This document shows positions 25,886 through 35,735 of a stretch of 64,000 nucleotides of DNA, one piece after another. The number at the start of each line of letters is the position of its first letter. Within the stretch, counting starts at the first letter, position 1. Position numbers and translations under genes: made by a program. Where the stretch lies: assembly GCF_033406955.1 (NCBI RefSeq), contig NZ_CP137734.1, positions 5,704,001-5,768,000 on the forward strand. The letters are read 5' to 3'. The stretch is from Streptomyces violaceoruber (GTDB lineage: Bacteria; Actinomycetota; Actinomycetes; Streptomycetales; Streptomycetaceae). A model generated the notes under the pieces. The model ran no database searches. It was not told the origin of the DNA and saw only the letters and a program-made list of their open reading frames with translations.

Positions 25886-27076
25886 GTGACAGCGTCCACC
25901 GTGTCCACCGACGTGCCCGGCGCGACCGACGTTCCGGTCATGCCGGCCGACGAGAGAACGCACCGCCACGTCTCGCCCGAGGGATCGCACCGCCACCCCC
26001 AGGTCGATCCCCTGGCCGCCCTGCGCACCCCGCAGGACCCGCCCTGGGACGTGTATCTGACCGGTACGGTCTTCCTCGACGTGATCTTCACCGGGCTCGA
26101 CTCCGCCCCGGTGCGCGGGACCGAGTCCTGGGCCCGGGGGATGGGGTCGAGCCCGGGCGGCATCGCCAACATGGCGACCGCGCTGGCCCGCCTCGGCCTG
26201 CGCACCTCGCTGGCCGCCGCCTTCGGCGACGACCACTACGGCGACTACTGCTGGGACGCGCTCGCCCAGGGCGAGGGCATCGACCTGTCCCCGTCCCGCA
26301 CCGTGCCCGGCTGGCACTCGCCGGTGACGGTCTCGATGGCGTACGAGGGGGAGCGCACGATGGTCTCCCACGGCCACGAACCGCCGCCGGAGGAGCCGTC
26401 TCCCGACTGCCCGCCCCGCGCGCGTGCGGCCGTCGCTTCCCTCACGCCCGGTGTCCGCGCCCCCTGGATCGCCCAGGCCGCCGCGCGCGGCACCCGCGTC
26501 TTCGCCGACGTCGGCTGGGACGACACCGGCGCCTGGGACCTGGCCGGACTGCCCGACCTGGCGCACTGCGAGGCCTTCCTGCCGAACGCGGAGGAGGCCA
26601 TGCGCTACACCGGCGCCACCTGTCCCCGCGCCGCCGCACACGCCCTGACCGAGCACGTGCCGCTCGCCGTGGTCACCCTCGGCGCGGACGGCGCGTACGC
26701 GGTGGACCGGCGCACGGGGGAGAGCGCCGAGGTCCCGGCCATCGAGGTGGAGGCCCTGGACCCGACCGGCGCCGGGGACGTGTTCGTGGCCGGCTTCGTC
26801 ACCGGCACCCTGGCCGGCTGGCCGCTCGCCGACCGGCTCGCCTTCGCGGGCCTGACCGCGGCCCTGTCCGTCCAGGAGTTCGGCGGCTCGCTGGCGGCAC
26901 CCGGCTGGTGCGAGATCGCCACCTGGTGGCGCAAGGTCCAGTCGGTCGAGAGCCAGGACCCGACGGCCCTGCGCCGCTACGCCTTCCTGGCCGACCTGGT
27001 CCCCGACGCCCAGCCCGGCTCCTGGCCCCTGCGCCGCGCGGTCCCGACGATCGGCTTCCGCCGCCCGACACCCTGA
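25886..27076 (+). CDS. PfkB family carbohydrate kinase
   Basis: A 396-residue ribokinase-type kinase. It has an atypical His/Pro-rich N-terminal extension of about 55 residues (RHVSPEGSHRHPQVDP). The fold then begins with DVYLTGTVFLDVIFTGL, and GGIANMATALARLG is the first PfkB signature. DPTGAGDVFVAGF near residue 293 is the second signature with the catalytic Asp. The substrate is unclear. Proximity to the glucarate genes hints at sugar-acid metabolism (such as 2-keto-3-deoxy sugar acids), but a terminator-like hairpin separates them. The GTG start follows AGGGAG. Confidence 0.85.
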   Translation: MTASTVSTDVPGATDVPVMPADERTHRHVSPEGSHRHPQVDPLAALRTPQDPPWDVYLTGTVFLDVIFTGLDSAPVRGTESWARGMGSSPGGIANMATALARLGLRTSLAAAFGDDHYGDYCWDALAQGEGIDLSPSRTVPGWHSPVTVSMAYEGERTMVSHGHEPPPEEPSPDCPPRARAAVASLTPGVRAPWIAQAAARGTRVFADVGWDDTGAWDLAGLPDLAHCEAFLPNAEEAMRYTGATCPRAAAHALTEHVPLAVVTLGADGAYAVDRRTGESAEVPAIEVEALDPTGAGDVFVAGFVTGTLAGWPLADRLAFAGLTAALSVQEFGGSLAAPGWCEIATWWRKVQSVESQDPTALRRYAFLADLVPDAQPGSWPLRRAVPTIGFRRPTP

Positions 27077-27098
27077 CCGCCGGCGCTCCTCGGGAGCG

Positions 27099-28052
27099 TC
27101 AGAACCCGAGCCGCCGCAGCTGCTTCGGGTCGCGCTGCCAGTCCTTGGCGACCTTCACGTGCAGGTCCAGGAAGACCGGGGTCCCGAGGAGGGCCTCGAT
27201 CTGGGTGCGGGACTTGATGCCGACGTCCTTCAGGCGCTTGCCCTTGGGGCCGATGATGATGCCCTTCTGGCTGGGGCGCTCGATGTAGACGTTGGCGTGG
27301 ATGTCCAGGAGGGGCTTGTCCGCGGGGCGGTCCTCGCGCGGGAGCATCTCCTCGACGACCACCGCGATGGAGTGCGGCAGCTCGTCCCGTACGCCCTCCA
27401 GCGCGGCCTCGCGGATCAGCTCCGCGACCATGACCTGCTCGGGCTCGTCCGTCAGGTCGCCCTCGGGATAGAGCGCCGGACCCTCGGGCAGCAGCGGGGT
27501 GAGGAGGTCGGCGAGCAGGTCCACCTGCTGGTTCGCCGTGGCGGACACCGGGACGATCTCCGCCCAGGCGATCCCCAGCTCCTTGCCCAGCTGGTCGATC
27601 GCGATCAGCTGCTCGGCCAGCGTCTTGGAGTCCACCAGGTCGGTCTTGGTGACGATCGCGACCTTCGGGGTCTTCCTGATCCCCGCCAGCTCCTTGGCGA
27701 TGAAGCGGTCGCCGGGGCCCAGCTTCTCGTTCGCCGGCAGGCAGAAGCCGATGACGTCCACCTCGGCCCACGTGGTGCGCACCACGTCGTTCAGCCGCTC
27801 GCCCAGCAGGGTGCGCGGCTTGTGCAGCCCCGGGGTGTCCACCAGGATCAGCTGCGCGTCCTCGCGGTGCACGATGCCCCGCACGGTGTGCCGGGTGGTC
27901 TGCGGGCGGTTGGAGGTGATCGCCACCTTCTGCCCGACCAGAGCGTTCGTCAGGGTGGACTTGCCCGCGTTGGGACGGCCCACGAAGCAGGCGAAGCCGG
28001 CCCGGTGAACAGTCTCGGCCGGTTCTTCGGATGACTGGGTACGAACGCTCAT
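27099..28052 (-). CDS. era: GTPase Era
   Basis: A 317-residue ribosome-assembly GTPase that binds the 3' end of 16S rRNA. The motifs are GRPNAGKST (G1), DTPG (G3), TKTD (G4) and the C-terminal KH-domain signature GIIIGPKGKRLKDVG. The ATG at 28052 is preferred to the one at 28061 because GACAAT lies seven bases upstream, as in a leaderless promoter, and the resulting length fits my memory of the S. coelicolor protein. It ends 22 nt from the convergent PfkB gene and lies downstream of the cytidine-deaminase-like gene. Confidence 0.96.
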   Translation of the reverse strand: MSVRTQSSEEPAETVHRAGFACFVGRPNAGKSTLTNALVGQKVAITSNRPQTTRHTVRGIVHREDAQLILVDTPGLHKPRTLLGERLNDVVRTTWAEVDVIGFCLPANEKLGPGDRFIAKELAGIRKTPKVAIVTKTDLVDSKTLAEQLIAIDQLGKELGIAWAEIVPVSATANQQVDLLADLLTPLLPEGPALYPEGDLTDEPEQVMVAELIREAALEGVRDELPHSIAVVVEEMLPREDRPADKPLLDIHANVYIERPSQKGIIIGPKGKRLKDVGIKSRTQIEALLGTPVFLDLHVKVAKDWQRDPKQLRRLGF

Positions 28053-28117
28053 GGCGCCCATTGTCCCTGATCCCCGAAGCCCCGCCGTACCACGGTCGTC
28101 CGCCGGGCCCGCGCGCG

Positions 28118-28474
28118 TCAGCCCGCGCTCACCGCGGCCCGCACCGTGCCGTCGGGCGCGGCCACCAGCACCGGCGTCTTCGCCCCGCCCAGGTCCCGTA
28201 CCGCCGCCCGGTCCTCGTCCGACGCCGACCCGGCCTCCGTCACCACGGCCGCGGCCTCCAGGGACTTCGCGCCGGACGCCACCGCCATCGCCACCGCCGT
28301 ACGCAGGGCGCTGAGCTTCAGGGAGTCCAGGGCGACGGTCCCGGCGACGTACGTGCGGCCGGTCTCGTCGCGAACGGCCGCGCCCTCGGGCACGCCGTTG
28401 CGGGCGCGGGCCGAGCGGGCCAGGGTGACGATCTTGCGGTCCTCGGGGTCGAGGCCGGGAGTCTCGGTGGTCAT
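28118..28474 (-). CDS. Cytidine deaminase-like protein lacking catalytic residues
   Basis: A 118-residue protein whose layout follows cytidine deaminase: an N-terminal helix (DRKIVTLARSARARNG), GAAVRDETGRTYVAGTVALDS corresponding to the SPF-VGAALxxxxGxVYxGxNVE region, and LSALRTAVAMAVASGAK where CAERxAIxxAVxxG would be. The CAE and PCxxC zinc/proton-shuttle residues are absent, so deaminase activity is unlikely. Database labels of cytidine deaminase should be read with care. TATGCT lies six bases before the ATG, suggesting a leaderless mRNA. It precedes era by 65 nt and may be co-transcribed with it. Confidence 0.75.
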   Translation of the reverse strand: MTTETPGLDPEDRKIVTLARSARARNGVPEGAAVRDETGRTYVAGTVALDSLKLSALRTAVAMAVASGAKSLEAAAVVTEAGSASDEDRAAVRDLGGAKTPVLVAAPDGTVRAAVSAG

Positions 28475-28512
28475 GGGGTGAGCATACGGAGCCCCGCCGG
28501 GTGCCGGACCGC

Positions 28513-29406
28513 TCACCCCGCCACCGGGTACATCGCCCCGCGCCGGCCCTCCGGCGACGCCAGCCACTCCAGCTTCGCCGCCGTGTTCGCCTCCTCCAGC
28601 GGCGTGTGCAGCACGATCGTCAGGTCGGGGCGGGCCGGGACCTGGAGCGCCGTCGACTCCAGGCTGAGGAGGCCGACCAGCGGGTGGTCCAGCTCCTTGC
28701 GGATCTGCCCCGCGTCCTCGATGTCCCGCTCCTCCCACAGCGCGGCGAACTCGGCGCTGGCCCCCGTCAGGTCCGCCAGTACCTGCTGGAAGCCCTCGTC
28801 GTCCGGGTTGGCCGCGCAGGTGGCGCGGAACTGGGCGACGACCGTGCGCGCGTTGTGCTCCCAGTTGCGGGCCCGGGAGCGGTAGAGGGGGTCGGTGAAG
28901 AAGTCGAGGATGCAGTTCCACGTCGTCTCGGGCCGCATGCCCAGCACCGTCGCCGCCGCGTCGTTGTACAGCACGCAGTTGTAGTAGCGGTCCATGATGT
29001 GCGCCGGATACGGCATCCACGTGTCGATCAGGCGCCGCAGCCCCTCGCACATGTCCCGCTTCGACGGCTCCACCTCGGCCGCGGGCGGGTTCAGCCCCGC
29101 CAGCACGTACAGATGGCGGCGCTCGGTGTTGCTGAGCCGCAGCACCCGGCCGACCGCGTCCAGCACCTGCGGGGAGACGGAGATGTCGCGGCCCTGCTCC
29201 AGCCACTGGTACCAGGACGCGCCCACCCCGGCGAGCACGGCCACCTCCTCGCGGCGCAGCCCCGGCGTGCGGCGCCGCGCCCCGCCGTCCGGCAGGCCGA
29301 CCTCGGCCGGGGACACCCGCGCCCGGCGGCTCATCAAGAACTCCCGCAGCTCACTGCGGCGCCGGTCCCGGCCCGCGGTCCCGGCCCTCGTGATCACGTC
29401 CGGCAC
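28513..29406 (-). CDS. XRE-type regulator with MmyB-like ligand domain
   Basis: A 297-residue regulator. The N-terminal helix-turn-helix begins at ELREFLMSRRARVSP and includes RTPGLRREEVAVLAGVGASWYQWLEQGR, the classic pattern of this group. The remaining 180 residues match the MmyB-like domain, a PAS-like fatty-acid-binding domain (PYPAHIMDRYYNCVLYNDAA, FFTDPLYRSRARNWEHNAR). The GTG at 29406 has GGGGGAG seven bases upstream. It is divergent from an MFS exporter gene, with a perfect 21-nt palindrome between them, so it probably represses that gene. Confidence 0.88.
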   Translation of the reverse strand: MPDVITRAGTAGRDRRRSELREFLMSRRARVSPAEVGLPDGGARRRTPGLRREEVAVLAGVGASWYQWLEQGRDISVSPQVLDAVGRVLRLSNTERRHLYVLAGLNPPAAEVEPSKRDMCEGLRRLIDTWMPYPAHIMDRYYNCVLYNDAAATVLGMRPETTWNCILDFFTDPLYRSRARNWEHNARTVVAQFRATCAANPDDEGFQQVLADLTGASAEFAALWEERDIEDAGQIRKELDHPLVGLLSLESTALQVPARPDLTIVLHTPLEEANTAAKLEWLASPEGRRGAMYPVAG

Positions 29407-29439
29407 GTACGCACTCCCCCCGTAGCCAACCCGCCGGTG

Positions 29440-29460
29440 CCTGGTGGTGGCACCACCAGG
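29440..29460. promoter_or_regulatory. Perfect 10-1-10 palindrome between XRE regulator and MFS exporter
   Basis: CCTGGTGGTG (29440-29449), one central base, then CACCACCAGG (29451-29460) is fully symmetric. It is central in the 103-nt divergent intergenic region, where an operator controlling both genes would be placed. The most likely binder is the adjacent XRE/MmyB-type regulator. Confidence 0.75.
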
Positions 29461-29509
29461 ACAATCGGCGTCTCCCCACAACTATTCCGGGGGCCCGAGG
29501 CTCATGTCC

Positions 29510-31003
29510 ATGGCGATCGACACCACCCCGACTCCCACCCCGGCCCCCGTTGCCGAACAGCAGGCCGCTCCCCGGCTCTCGGCCCGCGACCGGCTCATCC
29601 TGTTCGTGCTCTGCGCGGCCCAGTTCATGGTCGCGCTCGACTTCTCCGTCCTGAACGTCGCCCTGCCCGTGCTCGGCGCGGACCTCGGCATGAGCACCTC
29701 CGCCCTCCAGTGGGCGGTCACCGCGTTCGCGCTGCCGTCCGGCGGGTTCCTGCTGCTCTTCGGCCGCATGGGCGACCTCTACGGCCGGCGGCGGCTCTTC
29801 CTCGCCGGGCTCGCGCTCTTCGGCGCCGCCTCCCTGCTGGCCACCCTCGCCTGGGACCCGGCCTCCTTCCTCGCCGGGCGCGCCCTCCAGGGCCTCGGCG
29901 CGGCGGCCATCGTCCCGACCGGCATGTCGCTGCTGACGACGACCTTCCCGGAGGGCCCCGCCCGCGACCGCGCCCTCGGCATCTCCGGCACCCTGCTCTC
30001 GCTCGGCTTCACCGTCGGCATGGTGGCCGGCGGCGTCCTGACCGACCTGCTGAGCTGGCGTTCCACCATGGGCCTGCTCGCCCTGTTCGCCCTGATCGTG
30101 CTGCCCCTCGCGCCCCGCCTGCTGCCCGACTCCCTCCCCCGCAGCCTCGAAGGCGTGGGACGCGCCCCCCTCCCCGAGCGGCCCCGCCTCGACGTCCCCG
30201 GTGCGGTCACCGTCACCGGCGGCCTGCTCTCCCTGATCTACGCCCTCACCACGGCCGCCGAGCACGGCTTCGGCCGCACCGACGTCCTCGTCACCCTCGG
30301 CGCGGGCCTGCTGCTCCTGGCCGCCTTCGTGGCCGTCGAGTCCCGCAGCGCGGCGCCCCTCGTCTCCCTGCCGATGCTGCGCCGCCGCACGGTGGCCTGG
30401 GGCAACCTGGGCGGCCTGGTCACCTTCTCGACGATGTCGACGGTGGTCTTCGTGCTCACCCTGTACCTCCAGGAGGTCCTGCGTCTGAGCGCCTTCGAGA
30501 CCGGCCTGGTCTTCGGGGTGCAGGGCCTGCTGTCGGTGGTGGCCGGTTCCCTCGCCCCGCGCGTCATCGGCCGCTTCGGTGCCCGCCGCACCCTGGTGGG
30601 CTCGCTCGCCGGGCAGGGCCTGCTGGGGCTGCCGCTGCTGGTGATGGGGGAGGGAAGCTGGTCGGTGGTGCTCGCCACGGCCGCCGTGTCCCTCGCCAGC
30701 ATGTGCCACCTCGGCGCGATCATCTCCTACGGCCTGACCGTCACCTCCGGCGTCCCCGACGAGGAGCAGGGCCTGGCGACCGGCCTGGTCACCTCCACCC
30801 AGCAGGTCGGCATCACCGTCGGCATCCCGCTGCTCGGCGTGCTCGCCACCACCGCGACCGACCTGCGCTCCGGCGTCCACACGGTGCTGGTCCTGGACGC
30901 GGCGATCGTGCTGGCGGCGGCCGTACTGGTCGCGGTGGGGCTGCGCAGCAACCGCCCGGCGGGCTCAGGGGCGGTCGAGGCGGAGCCGCTCCGCGCGCGG
31001 TAG
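29510..31003 (+). CDS. MFS multidrug exporter, DHA2 (14-TM) type
   Basis: About 497 residues with 14 predicted TM segments. LDFSVLNVALPVLGADLG in TM1 and GRMGDLYGRRRLFLAG after TM2 are the DHA2/EmrB-type motifs. ALQGLGAAAIVPTGMSLL in TM4-5 continues the pattern, and TGLVTSTQQVGITVG near the end is conserved in the group. Drug or metabolite export by proton antiport is the family role. GAGG (29497-29500) suits the ATG at 29510 better than the one at 29504. The 3' end overlaps the convergent MmcQ-like gene by 39 nt. Confidence 0.88.
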   Translation: MAIDTTPTPTPAPVAEQQAAPRLSARDRLILFVLCAAQFMVALDFSVLNVALPVLGADLGMSTSALQWAVTAFALPSGGFLLLFGRMGDLYGRRRLFLAGLALFGAASLLATLAWDPASFLAGRALQGLGAAAIVPTGMSLLTTTFPEGPARDRALGISGTLLSLGFTVGMVAGGVLTDLLSWRSTMGLLALFALIVLPLAPRLLPDSLPRSLEGVGRAPLPERPRLDVPGAVTVTGGLLSLIYALTTAAEHGFGRTDVLVTLGAGLLLLAAFVAVESRSAAPLVSLPMLRRRTVAWGNLGGLVTFSTMSTVVFVLTLYLQEVLRLSAFETGLVFGVQGLLSVVAGSLAPRVIGRFGARRTLVGSLAGQGLLGLPLLVMGEGSWSVVLATAAVSLASMCHLGAIISYGLTVTSGVPDEEQGLATGLVTSTQQVGITVGIPLLGVLATTATDLRSGVHTVLVLDAAIVLAAAVLVAVGLRSNRPAGSGAVEAEPLRAR

Positions 31004-31339
31004 ACCGGCGACGACGAGGTCGTACGAGTCCTCCACGAGCTCCCGGACGACACGGTCCGGGAGCCGTCCCGCGTCCGGCCCGGCACCCACCGTCACGGTG
31101 TTCCAGTGCCGCTTGTTCATGTGCCAGCCGGGCACGATCAGGCCCGGGTGCTCGCGGCGCAGCCGGAGCGCGTCGTCCGGGTCGCACTTGAGGTTGACGG
31201 TGAGCGGGCGTCCGTCCAGCGAGGTCAGCGCGAACATCTTCCCCAGCACCTTGAAGACCGAGGTCTCCGGGTTGAAGGGGAAGTCCTCCACCGCGGCGTT
31301 GAAGGACAGGCAGAGGTCGCGCAGTTCCCCGGGGGTCAT
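30965..31339 (-). CDS. MmcQ/YjbR family protein
   Basis: A 124-residue small protein of the MmcQ/YjbR family, a double-wing DNA-binding-like fold. It has the ELRDLCLSFNAAVEDFPF N-terminus, VFKVLGKMFALTSLDGRP, VNLKCDPDDALRLRREHPGL and the conserved HMNKRHWNTV motif. Its role is unknown; it is often next to unrelated genes. The ATG overlaps the corC stop by four bases (ATGA), so it is the last gene of the phoH-ybeY-corC run. Confidence 0.88.
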   Translation of the reverse strand: MTPGELRDLCLSFNAAVEDFPFNPETSVFKVLGKMFALTSLDGRPLTVNLKCDPDDALRLRREHPGLIVPGWHMNKRHWNTVTVGAGPDAGRLPDRVVRELVEDSYDLVVAGLPRAERLRLDRP

Positions 31340-32640
31340 TCGGACACGGCCTCCTCGGCCGGCTTCGCCGCGCCCACCGGCTCCACCAGCACCGTCACGA
31401 TCTTGTTCCGGCGGCCCGCGGCGGCCTCCGCCGTCAGCCGCAGCTCACGGCCGTCGGGCAGCTCCACGATCGACGAAGCCCCGGCGATCGGGACGCGGCC
31501 CAGCGCCTTGGCGAGCAGACCGCCGACCGTCTCCACGTCCTCGTCGTCGTACTCGTCCAGGCCGTACAGCTCGCCCAGGTCGCCGATGTCCAGGCGGGCG
31601 GTGACCCGGAAGCGGTCCCCGCCCAGCTCCTCCACCGGCGGCAGCTCCCGGTCGTACTCGTCGGTGATCTCGCCGACGATCTCCTCCAGGATGTCCTCGA
31701 TGGTGACGATGCCCGCCGTGCCGCCGTACTCGTCGATGACGACGGCGACGTGGTTGCGCTCCTTCTGCATCTCGCGCAGCAGGTCACCGGCGTTCTTGGT
31801 GTCCGGCACGAAGGACGCCGGGCGCATCGCGGTGGAGACCAGGTCGCTCTCCGCGTCCCGGCTGATGTGCGTCCTGCGGACCAGGTCCTTCAGGTAGACG
31901 ATGCCGACGATGTCGTCCTCGCTGTCGCCGGTCACCGGTATCCGGGAGAAACCGGAGCGCAGAGCGAGGGTGAGGGCCTGCCGGATGGTCTTGTAGCGCT
32001 CGATGACCACGAGGTCGGTGCGCGGCACCATGACCTCCCGCACGAGGGTGTCGCCCAGCTCGAACACCGAGTGCACCATGCGGCGCTCCTCGGCCTCGAT
32101 CAGGGACTCCTTCTCGGCGTAGTCCACCAGCGCCCGCAGCTCCGCCTCCGAGGCGAAGGGCCCCCGGCGGAAGCCCTTGCCCGGAGTCAGCGCGTTGCCG
32201 ATGAGGATCAGCAGCGACGGGATCGGGCCCATGATCCGGGCCAGCGGCAGCAGCACGTACGCCGCGGCGGTCGCCGTGTTCAGCGGGTGCTGGCGCCCGA
32301 TGGTGCGCGGCGAGACCCCGACGGCGACGTAGGAGAGCAGCACCATCACCGCGATGGCGATGATCAGCGCCTCGCCGGTGCCGTCGAACTGCCTGAGACA
32401 GGCGTACGTGACCAGCGCGGCGGCCGCCATCTCGCAGGCGACCCGCACCAGCAGCGCCACGTTCAGGTAGCGCGTCGGGTCCGCGGCGACCTGGGCGAGC
32501 TTCTCGCCGCCCCGGCGCCCGGACCGTACCGCCTCCTCGGCGCGGAAGCTGGAGACCCTCGCGAGCCCCGCCTCCGCGCACGCGGCCAGCCAGGCGACCA
32601 CCACCAGGGCGACGGCGCCGGCGACGAGCGGGAAGCTCAT
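31336..32640 (-). CDS. CorC/HlyC-type CNNM transporter protein
   Basis: A 434-residue membrane protein. Three to four N-terminal TM helices form the DUF21/CNNM domain (LVAGAVALVVVAWLAACAEAGLARV onward). A Bateman CBS pair follows (MVPRTDLVVIE, SRIPVTGDSEDDIVGIVYLKDL, HVAVVIDEYGGTAGIVTIED). The C-terminal CorC_HlyC domain includes FRVTARLDIGDL and TVGGLL. The family is linked to Mg2+ or Co2+ efflux; older databases call it hemolysin. The ATG overlaps the ybeY stop. Confidence 0.92.
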   Translation of the reverse strand: MSFPLVAGAVALVVVAWLAACAEAGLARVSSFRAEEAVRSGRRGGEKLAQVAADPTRYLNVALLVRVACEMAAAALVTYACLRQFDGTGEALIIAIAVMVLLSYVAVGVSPRTIGRQHPLNTATAAAYVLLPLARIMGPIPSLLILIGNALTPGKGFRRGPFASEAELRALVDYAEKESLIEAEERRMVHSVFELGDTLVREVMVPRTDLVVIERYKTIRQALTLALRSGFSRIPVTGDSEDDIVGIVYLKDLVRRTHISRDAESDLVSTAMRPASFVPDTKNAGDLLREMQKERNHVAVVIDEYGGTAGIVTIEDILEEIVGEITDEYDRELPPVEELGGDRFRVTARLDIGDLGELYGLDEYDDEDVETVGGLLAKALGRVPIAGASSIVELPDGRELRLTAEAAAGRRNKIVTVLVEPVGAAKPAEEAVSE

Positions 32641-33134
32641 GAGACCGTCGGGGCCGGGGACGGGCCGGTCAGGCCCTTCTCCGCACGCCAGCCGTCCACG
32701 ATCGCGGCCTGCAGACCGAACATCTCGGCCTTCTCGTCGGGCTCCTCGTGGTCGTACCCGAGCAGGTGCAGCACCCCGTGGACGGTCAGGAGCTGGAGCT
32801 CCTCGTCCATGGAGTGCTCCGTCGGCGCCTCGGCGCCCTGCTTGGCGGCGACCTCGGGGCAGAGCACGATGTCGCCGAGCAGCCCCTGCGGCGCCTCCTC
32901 CTCGTCCTTGGACGGCGGACGCAGCTCGTCCATCGGGAAGGACATCACGTCGGTGGGGCCGGGCAGGTCCATCCACTGGATGTGCAGTTGCTCCATGGCC
33001 TCGGCGTCCACGACGATCACCGACAGTTCGGAGAGCGGGTGGATGCGCATCCGCGCGAGCGCGTAGCGGGCGATGTCGAGGATCGCCTGCTCGTCGACCT
33101 CGGTTCCGGACTCGTTGTTGACGTCGATCGACAT
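32637..33134 (-). CDS. ybeY: Endoribonuclease YbeY
   Basis: A 165-residue zinc-dependent RNase for 16S rRNA 3'-end maturation and ribosome quality control. The signature HGVLHLLGYDHEE carries the three zinc-binding His residues, and PTDVMSFPMDE and LLGDIVLCPEVA precede it. A C-terminal extension is rich in Pro and Ala. It lies 12 nt after phoH and overlaps corC by four bases, the usual actinobacterial order. Confidence 0.96.
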   Translation of the reverse strand: MSIDVNNESGTEVDEQAILDIARYALARMRIHPLSELSVIVVDAEAMEQLHIQWMDLPGPTDVMSFPMDELRPPSKDEEEAPQGLLGDIVLCPEVAAKQGAEAPTEHSMDEELQLLTVHGVLHLLGYDHEEPDEKAEMFGLQAAIVDGWRAEKGLTGPSPAPTVS

Positions 33135-33146
33135 GGTCGTGCTGGT

Positions 33147-34226
<1,080 letters not shown>

Positions 34227-34331
34227 GGGCCGGCGCTCTAGGCCTGCTCGTCCTCCTCTGCGGCGTCCGCCGCGTGACGGGTGTGTCTGCTGACTCCAGC
34301 GTACGACTCCCCGCCGACAGCACCGAGGGGT

Positions 34332-35678
34332 TTATCCGACCGGTACCCGCCGCTGCCCGTCGAGCAGATCCCGGAACCAGCCGTACGACGCCTTGGGCGT
34401 GCGCGCGAGCGTCGTGAAGTCCACATGGACCAGTCCGAAGCGGCGGGCGTACCCCTCGGCCCACTCGAAGTTGTCCAGGAGCGACCACACGAAGTAGCCG
34501 CGCACGTCCACGCCCGCCTCGATCGCCCGGTGCAGGGCGCGCACGTGCCCGTCGAGGTAGGCGATGCGGTCATGGTCGTCGAGGCCCTCGTAGGAGCAGC
34601 CGTTCTCCGTGATCACGACCGGCGGGAGCCGGTCGCCGTAGCGGTCCCGGAAACCGGTGAGCAGCTCCGTCAGCCCCTCCGGGACCACGGGCCAGCCGAA
34701 GTCCGTCACCGGCCGCCCCTCGATCCGGCGCACCGAGAAGGGCAGTTCGGCCGGGAGCGTCACCCCGCCGAACTCGATCTCCGCGCCCTGCGGGGCGCCC
34801 ACCCGGGTCGGCGCGTAGTAGTTCACGCCGTACCAGTCCAGCGGCTCGGCGATGACCTCCAGGTCGGCCTCGACCCGTTCGGCGGAACCGGGCATGAGCG
34901 CGCCGACGCCCTCCGGGTACCGCCCGGTCAGCAGCGGGTCGGCGAACATCCGGTTCAGCAGGAGGTCGTAGAAGTCCGCCGCCTCCCGGTCCGCCGGGTC
35001 GTCCGAGGCGGGCCACGTCGGACCGTGCGAGTTGGCGATCCCCACGTCCGTCGCGCCCGCCGCGCGCAGCGCCCGCACCGCCAGGCCGTGCGCCAGGAGC
35101 TGGTGGTGGGCGACCGGGAGGGCGTCGAAGAGCAGCTCCCGGCCGGGGGCGTGGACGCCCAGGGCGTGGCCGAGCAGGGTGTGCTCGGCGGGCTCGTTGA
35201 GGGTGATCCACTTGCCGACCCGGTCGCCGAGGCGCTCCGCGACGAGTGACACGTACTCGGCGAACCGGGCGGCCGTGTCCCGCTCCAGCCAGTCCAGGCC
35301 CGCCGGCAGGTCCCAGTGGAACAGCGTCGGCACCGGCCGCACGCCCGCCGCGCACAGCTCGTCCACCAGGCGGTCGTAGAAGTCCAGGCCGCCGGGGGAG
35401 TCCACCCGGGGCCAGGAGACGGAGAAGCGGTAGGCGTCCACGCCCAGGCCGGCGAGGAGCGCCACGTCCTCGCGGTAGCGGTGGTAGTGGTCGCAGGCCA
35501 CCGCCGCCGTCGAGCCGTCCCTCACCCGGCCGGGCTCCGCCGTGAACGCGTCCCACACGGACGGCCCCCGCAGCCCGGCCGCACCCTCGATCTGGTGCGC
35601 GGACGTGGACACGCCCCACAGGAAGCCGTCCGGGAACCGCGGCATCGGCTTCGCCGGCATCGCGTCGTCAGTCGCCAT
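34332..35678 (-). CDS. GH1 family beta-glucosidase
   Basis: A 448-residue cytosolic glycoside hydrolase with no signal peptide. The N-terminal signature FLWGVSTSAHQIEGA, the acid/base Glu in TLNEPAEH near residue 160 and the nucleophile Glu in VITENGCSYEG near 350 identify family GH1. The later WSLLDNFEWAEGY is also conserved. It hydrolyses short beta-glucosides. The ATG at 35678 (MATDDAMPAKP) is preferred; an upstream in-frame start at 35714 has no support. It stands alone behind phoH with no linked transporter. Confidence 0.93.
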   Translation of the reverse strand: MATDDAMPAKPMPRFPDGFLWGVSTSAHQIEGAAGLRGPSVWDAFTAEPGRVRDGSTAAVACDHYHRYREDVALLAGLGVDAYRFSVSWPRVDSPGGLDFYDRLVDELCAAGVRPVPTLFHWDLPAGLDWLERDTAARFAEYVSLVAERLGDRVGKWITLNEPAEHTLLGHALGVHAPGRELLFDALPVAHHQLLAHGLAVRALRAAGATDVGIANSHGPTWPASDDPADREAADFYDLLLNRMFADPLLTGRYPEGVGALMPGSAERVEADLEVIAEPLDWYGVNYYAPTRVGAPQGAEIEFGGVTLPAELPFSVRRIEGRPVTDFGWPVVPEGLTELLTGFRDRYGDRLPPVVITENGCSYEGLDDHDRIAYLDGHVRALHRAIEAGVDVRGYFVWSLLDNFEWAEGYARRFGLVHVDFTTLARTPKASYGWFRDLLDGQRRVPVG

Positions 35679-35735
35679 GCGCGGATCATCCGTACCCGCG
35701 GTGAGCGAAGTCAACGCCCGTGCGCGCGGGCGGCG

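Noticed and set aside
28118..28474. Annotating this gene as an active cytidine deaminase
   Set aside because: The zinc-binding and proton-shuttle residues are missing, so only the fold relationship is kept.
34227..34331. Small open frame between the glucosidase and phoH genes
   Set aside because: The frame is an extension of antisense reading from the GH1 gene, with no ribosome-binding site or recognisable product.
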